From Ophioceras dolichostomum (Eukaryota; Ascomycota; Sordariomycetes; Magnaporthales; Ophioceraceae): a DNA stretch of 64,000 bases. The translations under genes were made by a program, and so were the position numbers. How positions within the stretch are numbered: position 1 is the stretch's first letter; every line of letters begins with the position of its first letter. Where the stretch lies: positions 116,455-180,454 of the forward strand of contig PYST01000041.1 of assembly GCA_003049485.1 (NCBI GenBank), given 5' to 3'. Positions 11,273 to 21,700 of the stretch are shown in pieces. Below the pieces are notes generated by a model. The model saw nothing but the letters and a program-made list of their open reading frames with translations, was not told the DNA's origin and searched no databases.

Positions 11273-11414
11273 GGCCTCTCTTGTTTGGTAGTTTGTGAAA
11301 TATCTTAGAAGGTGGTTTTAAATTTTATCTAGGTGCCTAATGTTACGGACGACTGTCGTTGATGATGGCTGGCTAGTGCAGTTGTGCTCCTAGCTCGAAA
11401 GTGGGAGGAGCGCC

Positions 11415-11422
11415 CTTTTATA
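11415..11422 (-). promoter_or_regulatory. TATA box of small ORF C
   Basis: TATAAAAG within GGATATAAAAGGGCGC on the minus strand, 142 bases from the ATG at 11272. Confidence 0.6.
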
Positions 11423-11532
11423 TCCATCAGGTCTTTGATAAGGATGGAAACCTGCGACGTTCGAGCACAGCCTCTCTTCCCCCAATCCATGCAGCACTGG
11501 TGCTCCTCCTTGAGTCACTGGAATGGCGTGGA

Positions 11533-11545
11533 CAAAGCGGCTTTG
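11533..11545. promoter_or_regulatory. 13-bp palindrome upstream of small ORF C
   Basis: CAAAGCGGCTTTG, a palindrome with one central base, about 110 bases upstream of the TATA box. The same form (CAAAGCAGCTTTG) lies at about 10305-10317 upstream of ORF B, within longer similar sequence. It may be a transcription-factor site, or simply part of duplicated promoter DNA. Confidence 0.35.
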
Positions 11546-12019
11546 AGGCTTTTGGGCTACCAACCTCTGCCACCTGCAACCGGCTTCTTCCAACCTCAGT
11601 GTTGGTGTGCAATGGAGGACCCCGTGAAATTCCCTTCTTTCACAGAAACGTTGTGTCTTGTGCTGCGATTTGGAAGTCTGCTCTAGATCGAAAAGCTCTT
11701 GTCACTGCCGCTGGCACCACGGCAGTCAGCCTCGTCATCAGGATCGGCGGGCCAGGATATCACCTTCGCGAAGGGACAACTATAAGTCGGGTGCCTATTT
11801 CCAAAACTGGTTTATTCTTGCTATCTCGCCCTCGGTCCCCTATTTCCGGCATTTCCCTCTCCCACTTCTTTGTTTGTCTCTCCATTCTCCCTGGCTTAGG
11901 AGCTCGTGAACGCCGTCGACATTTGCCCCGTCCAAGAAATGGTGGTTGTATGTCACCTCTCGCCCTCCGCCTTCTTGGGCCAGATCCCTTCTTCCTTCTG
12001 GATTTCCGTATCCTTTTCT

Positions 12020-12316
12020 CTAAGCGCTGGTCTCATTTGCTGCCTTGGGGAAAGGATTGTAGAAGTCGGACTCGCCAGCTGGCCGGCTTTCGTCCTTGTG
12101 CGTACGAGTGGTAAGTGGCTCTGTAGACGAGCGAGGAGGAAGCGTGCTCGTGGGGAGCTTCGTCCGGGCTTGGGATTGACATTCAGTAGCTTCGCAGCCA
12201 CGCCCTTGGGTGGGCGGATGGTCTCTGCTCGCTTGCCGCAAAGGTTGTGCGGGCTCAGAGCCGAGGTCGCTATCATCAGCCGGATGCGATTCAAAACAGC
12301 TCAAGCTACAACCCAT
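12020..12316 (-). CDS. small ORF D of the tandem series, putative acylated protein
   Basis: A 98-residue frame starting MGCSLSCFESHPADDSDLGS. Gly2 with Ser6 fits the N-myristoylation pattern, and Cys3 and Cys7 could be palmitoylated, so a membrane-bound small protein is possible. The rest is polar and disordered, rich in Ser, Pro, Thr and Arg. A TATAAAGG box lies at 12449-12456, 132 bases upstream of the ATG. The stop is TAG at 12020-12022, after which the same frame stays open for 59 codons to 11840, as also happens in ORF A. No family is recognised; the acylation call rests on the motif only. Confidence 0.4.
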   Translation of the reverse strand: MGCSLSCFESHPADDSDLGSEPAQPLRQASRDHPPTQGRGCEATECQSQARTKLPTSTLPPRSSTEPLTTRTHKDESRPAGESDFYNPFPKAANETSA

Positions 12317-12448
12317 GATCGTTCGGTTTGCAATATTCGGAATCACAATATTGTGGGTAATATTTCAATTCCGAGTCTTCTTTCTGGTTGGTCGAGTCCA
12401 TGTGTGGTGTCCGTTGATGTTGTTGTTCCTATCCATTGCAGCGAGCGT

Positions 12449-12456
12449 CCTTTATA
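12449..12456 (-). promoter_or_regulatory. TATA box of small ORF D
   Basis: TATAAAGG within GAGCTATAAAGGACGC on the minus strand, 132 bases from the ATG at 12316. Confidence 0.55.
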
Positions 12457-13212
12457 GCTCTTGATCGTCCATCACCCTCTTACCCGAAGCATCGGAATGA
12501 TGGGTAGAAAGCGGTCTATCGCTGTTGGCGTCACGGTTGAGACAGGCTCCGGAAAGATGTCCCCAATCCGAAAGCCATGTGGATCGGGTTGGCTTGCAAA
12601 TAGCACAAAGAGATTTGGGGGGTTGGTCAGCCTTCTTTGTCCAACGAGCCGGGTGGAAGCACCGTTTCTCCTCTCCATGGCTCTGCCTACAACGTCAGCT
12701 TGGGCATTCCTAGGAGTGCAGAGTAGTTCGAGCCAAAAAGATGTGCATTGAAGGTAATGTCCTTTCGGGAGGTCGTATTCTCTATCTTTGCTCACCGCCT
12801 CGAGATGCATGTCCCATTTTGCTGGTATCCTTCCACGCGGGGAGACCAGTACGGTGTCTGTCGAGATCGGTGTTTCTCTGATACAGTTGTCTTCACAAAA
12901 ACTATCCAATCATTGCACACAAGTAAAGACAACATGCCAATTCCCTATTCCCAAAGCACAATTTTTCTCCAACCGGCAACAACATCCAATGATACAGTAT
13001 CCTGGTTGCATGTCCTGAACAAGTGGGCAAAATGATGTGATGTAGCTCTCTGTCCTGTCCCACGTACACCCTGACGCCCTCGCTCTGTGACACAGTTCTC
13101 GACGAAGATGAAAGAACACCAGAACAACTACAAAGAAAAAGAAAGGGGAAACAACAGAGAAGAAGTGGACGAGGTCCACAGCAACCCAAGCTCCTCATCT
13201 CCCCAAACACAT
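12457..13212. other. spacer between the small-ORF series and the GH31 gene
   Basis: Contains the presumed upstream region of ORF D and the 3' end of the GH31 gene. A minus-strand frame of up to 145 codons (12472-12909) overlaps sequence that resembles the promoter region of ORF C, so I do not call it a gene. Confidence 0.4.
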
Positions 13213-16200
13213 TCACACCCCGTCATACAACCGCTCATCAGCCAACAACACCTCCGTAACAGCCGCCCTCAACGCCTCACCCATTTCCACGCCCTCCAAC
13301 CTCCTCATCTTCTGCAGCGTCGTCAGCCCACCACCTTCGTCTCCCTGCTTCCCACGTCCCATCTGCCCTGTCACAGCCTCCCACACCTTCTCCTTAACCG
13401 TGTACTCCACCTCCGCACCCTCCAACACCCTCTTCACCCCCGTCACGGGGTTCCTCAACGCGATCTGCGGCTCGGCTCCTATGCACATGCTGAACCCGCC
13501 CATCACGGGCCCATCCAGCTCCACCGACAGGCATGTGACGTCGTTCAGCAGCACGGTGTAGGGCAGCGCGAGGCCGACGTCGTCCAGGATGCTGATCGCC
13601 TCGGGAGCGGTTTCTGAGTCGGATTCGGCCTGGGCCTCGGCCTCGACTCGTGTCGATGTGGTGGTAGCATCGTTATCGCCGCCCACGCCCACGACCTCCG
13701 TTGAGTCATCGTCGTCGTCGTGGCCACTGCTACCATCAGGAGCAGCAGAGACAGGATCGTTAATCTTAGCCGCCCTGAACCCGCGGAAGGTAACAGTCCA
13801 CCGCATCGTCTGTTTAGCAAACCGCGGCGGTACCACGACGCTGAGCCCGCCCTCAGCTTGGTTAAACCTGATGGTGCACGTCTTGACGACATCGCGCAGA
13901 TCTCGCTCTTGCAGCCCCTCCTCCTCACCATCCTCTTGACTTTGACCGTCGGCGAGGCGCTTTTTAACGGGGAGGCTAGACTCGTCCTCCCACAGCCCAA
14001 ACTCGCCATCCCCACCCACCGCCACGACGATCTCGAGCGCCTCGGGCCTCGGTGTACTGTTGCGGCGGTCGACGTCGGGACTAGTATCCAGCACAACGAT
14101 GGCGCCGGGTGCCATGAAGACGGGGTACTGCTCGATATTCCTCGAGATGGAGACCTCCCTGCCGCCGGTGCCGGTGCCGGTGCCGCCGGTATACATCTGT
14201 CCGTCGAAGAAGTCGACCCAGTCTCCCGGCGGTAGCCACCCTTTCGTCCTCGCCAACCCGATCCTCGGATCCTTGGGGCTCGTAATCGGTATCACCATCA
14301 GCTTGCTCCCGAAGAAGAACTGGTTCTCGTACTTGTATGCCTCCTCGCTCTCGGGGTAATCCCAATACAGCGGCCTCACGATCGGCACGCTGCATTTGCT
14401 GCCGCTGCCGCTGCTACCATGTTTAGCCTTCGACGATGAGGACGTAGTTTCCGACCAGCCCGACCCCATTCCCGATCCCGATCCAGACCCAGATCCCGCC
14501 TCCGACCCCAACCCAGAAGCAAGCACATTGCAAGTATGCAAGTACGGCAAAAGCCGATGCCTCATCCTCAAAAACGCCGTCGCCGCCTCCCTCGGCCCGC
14601 CCCCCCTCAGCCTCCACGGCTCCTTCACGACCCACGGCGTGTCCGCCGAGTGCAGCCTCAGGATGGGCGAGAAGCAGCCCAGCTGCACCCACCGCGCCGT
14701 GAGCTCGTCGTCGCGCCCTCCCCATAGGTGGCCGCCTATGTCGTGCGACCACCAGCCGTATCCGATGTTGGCCGCCCTTGCCGTGAACGCCGGCTGCGCC
14801 GCCAGCGATCCCCAGGAGACGATCGCGTCGCCCGAGAAGCCGATGGGCGTGCGGTGCGAGCCGGGGCCGGCGTAGCGGGAGAGGATCAGGGGTCTGTCGC
14901 CTCCTCGTTCTCTGCCGGCACGGTTCCGAGATTTACCAGTGGTGTTGGTTGTAGGAGGCCTCGTCGCGTCGAAGTTGTGGCGGAAGCCGTAGTAGTTGCA
15001 CAGCCAGAGCGGGTCCGCGCCTTTTATGCGGGAGTAGACCCCTTGCTGCCAGTCGATCCACCAGAAGTCGACGCCGTCGTCCTCGCGAGCCTTGAGGAGG
15101 ACCTTGTAGTACGCGACCAGGAAGGCGCGGTTCGTCAGGTCGAACGGTATGGGGGGCTGGTGCTCGTCCGGGTCCGCGCTAGGGTCTATCCCCATGGCCC
15201 TGGCAACAGCTTCGTACTGGTCCTCGTAGCTGTGCACGCCGTCGGCCGGGTGGTCGTTGAGCGTGACCTTCAGGCCGCGCCTGTGCAGCTCCTCCAGAAA
15301 AGCGGGCGGGTCCGGGAACAGGTCGCGGTTCCATGTGTATCCGGTCCAGCCGGTCTGGCCTGCCTCTTTGACGCGCGGGTCGTCGACGAGGTGCCAGTCC
15401 ATGTCGAGGACGGCCACCGACAGCGGCACGGCGTGAGACGCGAAGTCGTCCATCAGGGACAGGAACGACTGGTCTGAGTAAGGATAGTACCTGCTCCACC
15501 AGTTGCCCAGCGCCCAGCGAGGCAGGATGGGAGGGGAGCCCGAGACGTGGTACAGCGCCTGCACGGCCTCGCTGTACTCGTGACCGTAAGCGAAGAGGTA
15601 GCCGTCGACGCGCCCCGGCCCCGGTCGGCGCGGCGTGACGAAGCCGTTGGCGTCGATCAGGAGGGAGTCCGAGTCGTCGATGGAAGCGAAGCCCTTGCGC
15701 GAGCAGACGCCCATGCCCCTGTCGGCCGGCTCGCCGTCGACGTCGTCTAGAGTCCTGATGGTGCCGCCTAGGTTGTCCTCCGGCTTGTCCTCTCCCTGGA
15801 TGTGCGTCCAATGCGGCGTAGTCAGACGACGGACGGCTGGAAAGATGGCGTCCACTTCCCGCTTTCCCTTATGGGGGAGACGCTCGGAGGAAGGGAAGAC
15901 AATGAGGGACGCAGGGGGGAGAAGGGGAGGAATGGAGGGAGGAAAGGAAGAAAAGCTTACATATCGCCAAATATAGCGCGTATAGTTAAAAACAAGGGCG
16001 TAGAGTCCATGCGGGCTGAACTCCTCCTTGTTGTAGGTGAGCTGGAACCGGCTGGTGATGATCTCCAGGCAGTCCACGGAGTCCCTCACGCGGACGTCGC
16101 CGACGAAGGTGCCGCCCACGTGACGCGCCGCGGCGAAGAGGGAAGGGCGGTCCTCGAACACGCCGTCCGGCGCCCACTCGTACCGCACTACGCCGTTAGC

Positions 16201-16338
16201 GAGCACGGTGAACCGGTATTTGTCGCCGGGCTTGCCTCCCACGATGTAGCTGCGACGCTCGTCAACGCCCTCGTCTTCGTCATCGCCCATAGCCGTGGTG
16301 CTGCTGCCATCCGCGGTGTGTCCTCCTCGAAATTGCAT
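13213..16338 (-). CDS. glycoside hydrolase family 31 (alpha-glucosidase/alpha-xylosidase type)
   Basis: Two exons: 16338-15961 and 15795-13213. The intron, 15796-15960, is 165 nt long (GTAAGC, CTGAC branch, CCAG) and restores the GH31 sequence ...IWRYGEDKPEDNLGGT. The spliced product is about 986 residues. The catalytic nucleophile is Asp374 in VDFWWIDWQQG and the acid/base is Asp449 in FSGDAIVSWGS. Other GH31 marks are GNWWSRYYPYSD, AVLDMDWH, WSHDIGGHLWGG and QLGCFSPILRLHS. GH31 enzymes release alpha-linked glucose or xylose; the substrate cannot be fixed from sequence. There is no signal peptide, which suggests a cytosolic enzyme. The frame is open further upstream to 16383 but without an ATG, so Met at 16338 is used; Met at residue 17 is an alternative. 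A low-complexity acidic insert lies near 13640-13740. Confidence 0.9.
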   Translation of the reverse strand: MQFRGGHTADGSSTTAMGDDEDEGVDERRSYIVGGKPGDKYRFTVLANGVVRYEWAPDGVFEDRPSLFAAARHVGGTFVGDVRVRDSVDCLEIITSRFQLTYNKEEFSPHGLYALVFNYTRYIWRYVSFSSFPPSIPPLLPPASLIVFPSSERLPHKGKREVDAIFPAVRRLTTPHWTHIQGEDKPEDNLGGTIRTLDDVDGEPADRGMGVCSRKGFASIDDSDSLLIDANGFVTPRRPGPGRVDGYLFAYGHEYSEAVQALYHVSGSPPILPRWALGNWWSRYYPYSDQSFLSLMDDFASHAVPLSVAVLDMDWHLVDDPRVKEAGQTGWTGYTWNRDLFPDPPAFLEELHRRGLKVTLNDHPADGVHSYEDQYEAVARAMGIDPSADPDEHQPPIPFDLTNRAFLVAYYKVLLKAREDDGVDFWWIDWQQGVYSRIKGADPLWLCNYYGFRHNFDATRPPTTNTTGKSRNRAGRERGGDRPLILSRYAGPGSHRTPIGFSGDAIVSWGSLAAQPAFTARAANIGYGWWSHDIGGHLWGGRDDELTARWVQLGCFSPILRLHSADTPWVVKEPWRLRGGGPREAATAFLRMRHRLLPYLHTCNVLASGLGSEAGSGSGSGSGMGSGWSETTSSSSKAKHGSSGSGSKCSVPIVRPLYWDYPESEEAYKYENQFFFGSKLMVIPITSPKDPRIGLARTKGWLPPGDWVDFFDGQMYTGGTGTGTGGREVSISRNIEQYPVFMAPGAIVVLDTSPDVDRRNSTPRPEALEIVVAVGGDGEFGLWEDESSLPVKKRLADGQSQEDGEEEGLQERDLRDVVKTCTIRFNQAEGGLSVVVPPRFAKQTMRWTVTFRGFRAAKINDPVSAAPDGSSGHDDDDDSTEVVGVGGDNDATTTSTRVEAEAQAESDSETAPEAISILDDVGLALPYTVLLNDVTCLSVELDGPVMGGFSMCIGAEPQIALRNPVTGVKRVLEGAEVEYTVKEKVWEAVTGQMGRGKQGDEGGGLTTLQKMRRLEGVEMGEALRAAVTEVLLADERLYDGV

Positions 16339-18767
16339 CCTTGGCGGTGCTGGTGGTTCTCGTTGGGATAATGATGATGACAAAGCAGCCGAAGAAGAAG
16401 GTGGAAGCTTGTGTGTAGAACCTGAAGCTGCACCTCCCTCTGTCGCACCTCCTCCGTAACCAAGGAGGCAATGAGACGTTAGCGGTATGACCTTTCTGCT
16501 TCTTCCTTCCTGTACCCGCAGTTTTAGCGATTTCTCTGCTTCTAGTGTTCTTTGTCCTCGATGAGTGTGAATCTCTTTCCTATTCTCACTCCCCCAAGGA
16601 CTAGTGTTGATACGGGTTTTGTTCTATTGCTTGGAATTCAAACTGTATCGATCTAGCCAATGCGCACCGACTTGCTCACGGAAGACGCGAGGTGTTGTTT
16701 GTTGCTGTTGTCATTGTGGGAGAATTGGGGAGCTGGAGTACCTTTGAAAGAGACCGCCGTGTCGTCGGAAGGCACCAATTGAGCGCCCAGCCCTGCCATG
16801 TGCGGTCGTGAGTTGTAGATGCAGACGCAGACGTATATACAGGGAAAACCTCTGCTTTGAATACAAATACGCTTTCGTACTAACGGATTCTTGTTCTAGA
16901 TGTTGGTTGTTGGGGAACGAGCTAAAAATAAGTAAACAGAGCGGCGGTTGGAAAGTACCAAAGAGTGCCGCGGCGAGTGAGGCGAAGATCGCGGGGAAGA
17001 AACACTGCAGCAGCTTGACCGCATCGAGGAGGATCTGGGCGCCCCAATCGGACCCGGACAGTAACAAATTTATTGAACGTACTGTGCGTACATCTCCCTC
17101 CTTACTTCTATTATCAACTACAACCTGTAGATGCGGCCAAAGAAACAATAGGCAGGCTCCAAAGTATTCCATTCCTTCTTTCGGGCCCCAAAGTGAGTGG
17201 TTCTCCGAGTAACTAGCACTAGACCTCTACTTGGAAATCGCGAGTGGCGTGGGTGCTTGATTCTAATCCGATATTCCTTCATCTTTCCCACTGCGCATCC
17301 ATCCCGTCCTCGTCCTCTCCACTTCCTCAGGCAGGCCTTTGCCTTCATCTCCACCGTTCGACGGCCACGAATCCAAAGACAGAAGTAGACCGTGGAGATA
17401 AATGCAAATCAAATCAAGGGAAGCCACTTGAGCTGCCCCCCCCAGCAACTCTCATCCCATTCTACTGGTAGCTTTCGAGTGCCTTGCTGCTCCTCCCGGG
17501 CCCGCCGTGATCATCACAACGCATGCTGTGTGGTCTGGGGCACCGGGGTGCTTTGCCGGCCAAAGACAGTTATTAGCGAGGACCAAAGAATGCTATGGGA
17601 CGTACTTTGTAGATCATAGATCTCATCGGCCCCCAACCAAGCACTCAAGCAAGTGCTCCGCTTCTCATGTGCCGGGTGGCATCGGCCATCGTATGTCTTT
17701 GATATAGTGCACGTAGTCCGCCTCGGCGGGCGACCAGCAGTGCCTTGTCTCTTCGCCCGTCCTGCTCTCCTTCTCCCGCTCCAACTATCGATCTCCCCGA
17801 CCGCCGGGAAAATCTCTTTCATCGCTCGACCACCCAACGAGAGCCGAACAGGTAACGTAGGTAGGGAGCTCAGAACCGCGATCCCTCCCGCCAGTAGCCA
17901 GCCCGTCAAGGCCAGCGACGTCAACGATGGAGGTACGAACGTGCTAAGAATCATCATCGTTCACTCTGTGATCTTCCAATCTTCTAATCTTCCAATCTTC
18001 AAACCACATAAAAGTGGCCTCAGATCGATAGATCCCCCAGAAACCGAAACGAGCTCAAACGAACCAGCCAGCCAACCTGGGGGACATACAGCTTGCAGCG
18101 TGCTTGCTTCATTGATGGGTTTGAGCTTGCCCTCACAACGAGATATAAGGCCAGGCAGTTTGTGTTACGATTTTGTGCTGTATTGTCGGCCCTCTTCTTT
18201 CGAAGAGAGACCAACCAACAGTCCCCCCCCTCTCCCGATTGACCGACTGACCGACTGAGCAACGAGGACGAACGAAGCAGAATTGAGGGATGGGATAAGT
18301 CCAGAACACCAAAGAAATTCGAGCTGGTCGCTGGCACAGCAGGTTTAAATATGTGGTATACTGGCAAAAAAAATGACCGCTACCTAAGAGTTTTTCGAGA
18401 GTCCACACGACATTTGGCGGGTTCAGTTGAGAGAAAGAAAACCTTCCAGTCCTTGCCACAGTCAGTCAGTCCTCCTTGCCTCCAAGTTGCCACCAGGACC
18501 CAAACCGAACCAAGCCCAAACCTTCTTCCTACTAAAACTAACGAATGGACGGAAGGTGACTACAGGAAAACCCTCGCTCTGGCGACGTCTCTATCGCGAT
18601 GACTGGTCCTCGAGCTGTCAGCTATCCTCAGCCTCCTCATCATCTGCCTACTCGTATCCCATCATCTATTCTTCACCTACTATACCCTCCATATCCCCTT
18701 CACTTCCCTCCCTCCCCCCCATCACCCCCACCAGCTACTCACTAACCCAGATAGATGACCCACCTCT
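16339..18767. other. gene-free spacer between GH31 and IRE1
   Basis: Both flanking genes are on the minus strand, so this is the GH31 upstream region plus the IRE1 3' region. It contains only short overlapping frames without recognisable similarity. A direct repeat of (ATCTTCCA)-like units lies near 17970-18000. Confidence 0.4.
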
Positions 18768-21700
18768 TCAAAGCCCAGCGACATCATAATAATCTCTAAA
18801 CCGATCCGTATCCTCCCACCTAACCTCCCTAACAACCCCCCAGCAAACAATCAGCAGATTCTCAAACCTCCCCGTCCAAAAGCTCAAATACCCCTCCGGT
18901 AGCGGCCCAACAACCTTCTTCAGAGAATCCGTCATGTCCTCGTAGTGGTTCCTCTTGTTCCTCAGCGCCCTCAACAGATCCAACAGTCTGCTGCCCGTAT
19001 ACTTCCTCTGCTTCCCCAGAGAATCCACAAACTCCCTAGGCAAGTGTCTCAGGAAATCGCCCCTGACCACCTGGGGCGCAGCGCTCTCGAGCACCGACAG
19101 CGCGTGGCTGGGCGGGTCCCGAGGCTCCTTCTCGAAGTGGTCGGAGACGTCGCAGAGGAAGGCGAGCCGCTTCTTCGCGGGCCAGAAGAAGGGGTGCCTC
19201 ATGACGTCCACGGCGCTGGGCCGCTGGCTAGGCTCGAAGGACAGCATGCGGGAGATCACGTCGCGCGCCTCCCACGCGTAGTCTCCTAAAACTTCGAGCC
19301 GGCCCAGGTCGAACTCGCCCTTGCGGATGTTGACCTCGCGCATGTACCTGTCGCCCTTGTCGTACGGGTGCGAGCCCTTGGTGAGGACGTAGAAGAAGAC
19401 GAGGCCTAGGCTGAAAATGTCGATGGCGCGGGTCGCGCGGCGGTTGGTGCTCGGTGTGCCGTCCGGGTTGACGTTGCCGCTGGTGCCACTATGCGTGGAG
19501 CTGGCGTCGACCATGCCTAGCGAGCCGTTGTGGCTGTGGTTGTTGTGGTTGTCGCGCGCGTCGTCGTCAAGTAGAAGCTCGGGGGCGCGCCACCCGGTGG
19601 TGCCCGCGGCGTGGGCGGTCGTGGCGCCGAAGGAGGACTGGCCCCCCTCGAGCTTCTTGCACAGGCCGAAGTCGGACACCAACAGGCGGGGACGGCCGTC
19701 CTTGCCCATGTTGACGAGGATGTTCTGCGGCTTCAGGTCGCGGTGTACGATGCGTAGCGAGTGCAGGTGGCTCAGGCCGTTGGTGATCTGGTACAGCACG
19801 CTGGGCAGGTCTCGCTCGCCGGCGTGGGCCAGCTCTCTGAACTGCCCCGGCCGCTCGATGACGTCCGCGAGCGAGCACTGGCACAGCTCCAGCGCGATGT
19901 ACAGGAACGCGGCGCGGGCCTGCTGGGCGTAGTAGCGGATCACGTTGGGGTGGTCGTCCGACTCCCTCAGCAGGCGCGTCTCTTGAGAGGCGATGTCGTA
20001 GAACTGGATCAGCATGCGCTTGACGGCCACGTCGCGGCCGTCGAACTTGCCCGCGAACACCACGGTGCCGTTGCTGCCGGTGCCCAGCTGCATGTCCTCG
20101 TTCACCTCGAGGCTGCCCATCCGGTAGATGGGGCCTGTCATGTCCTGCATGTCCGTGATCACCGTCTGTATGTCCGGCTCGAGCTTGTTGGGCTGCTGTT
20201 CTCCGAGGGTCAGCGCCTGGTCGACGATATCGTTCAGCGCCAGCTCCGGTTCGTCCTCCCTCGAGACCGAGCCGCCGTCGCCGCCTTTCTTGCGACGATG
20301 CCGAATCCCACCGCGCCGTCCGCGGTGACCCTTGCTTTTCTTCTTCTCCGCCGGCTGTTGCTCCTGGCCAACACCACCATCTGCAGCGGCGTCGACGACG
20401 TCGTTGGCTGCTGGTCCCGCTTGTCCTGCCGTTGCTGCTGCTTCTGTGCCCGGTTCGCTATCGGCCTGAACGACGGGCTCGACAAAACGGACCGTGTTGC
20501 CGACAGAAGGACTCTGGTCGCTGGTGCTAGAGCTTGGGGTACGCACAGCTATCTCAGCAGCCTCAGACAGGGTCGAGGACTCGGCAGAGATCGAAGGAGA
20601 CGGCTGGGGTTGCGGGCCCGCTTTGTCCGTTGTACCGTTGACTTCGGCTTTTGGTTGAGAGGTATCGTCGCCGGCAGGCTTCGTTTCTGCCAGTGATTCT
20701 GTGGCTGCCTGCGTGTCGTCGGGGATAGTCGTGGTAACACCGTTCGTCTTCGGGGAAGGCTCGCGTGAGGACGCCGGCGAGTCTTCTTCAGGGGACACGT
20801 GCGCGAGGGGACCAAGCCACTTGCCCTTCCGCTCTTGGTACAAGCGCCGCAAGACGTGATGATAGTTGTAGGCTGCCATGCAAAACAGGCCGATGAGGAA
20901 GACGGGGTTGATGAAGAAGTTCAAGAGATGGTTGCCCCAGATTTGAGGGAGCGTCATGGCCGGGGGTTGCACGTCGGGCATGTGCGGGAGGCTCGTAGGA
21001 AGGGCCGAGTTGTTGTCGGGATCAGCATTAGGGAACTGCGGCGAGGTGGGGCCGGGCAGCGACAGCTGATACTCCCCCAGTTCGCCAGACCTGCGCCAAC
21101 CAAGACCGAGGTCGTGGTTCCCGACAAGCATGTCCGACTTTGTCCTGTCGTCGAGTCTATCCCAGAGAGACGGTGTGATTGAGTCGCGGTTCTTAACCAC
21201 CGGGGCCTTGGCCTTGTGGTCGAAAACGGGGTACGAGATACCACTCATGGCGTACCACGCTCCCGACTCCGTGCGGTTCATGAAAACGTTGTTGATCCTC
21301 GACATACGCTCCACGTCGTTCAAAACAGGCTTTGGCGGCTGTGGGAGGACTTTGAGGTTGGGGCTACTTCCAGGCGGGGCACCGGCGGGACGGAGGACGT
21401 CGAAGACGCGGGCGACGGGGGAGGTGAAGGTGCGCTTGAACTTGGGTCCGATGTCCGGGCCGCGGTCGTGGTCGAAGCCGTACGCAGCACCCCCGGGCCC
21501 CGTGGCGATGTATTGGTTGTCCATGGTCATCTGGTACTGCTGCATCAGGTCGCTGTCGTAATTGTTGGGCGTCCACTCCCAGAAATGGATGGTGGCAATG
21601 GGGTTGTTGTCCTTGTTGCTGATCCCCAGCGTGTACTCGGTGCGGCCGATGGTGATGGCACCGCTGTCGCCGCACTCCTCGCCGTCGCGGGAGGCATCGT

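Noticed and set aside
12472..12909. 145-codon minus-strand frame
   Set aside because: It overlaps sequence resembling the promoter region of small ORF C and has no recognisable motif, so it is probably a chance frame.
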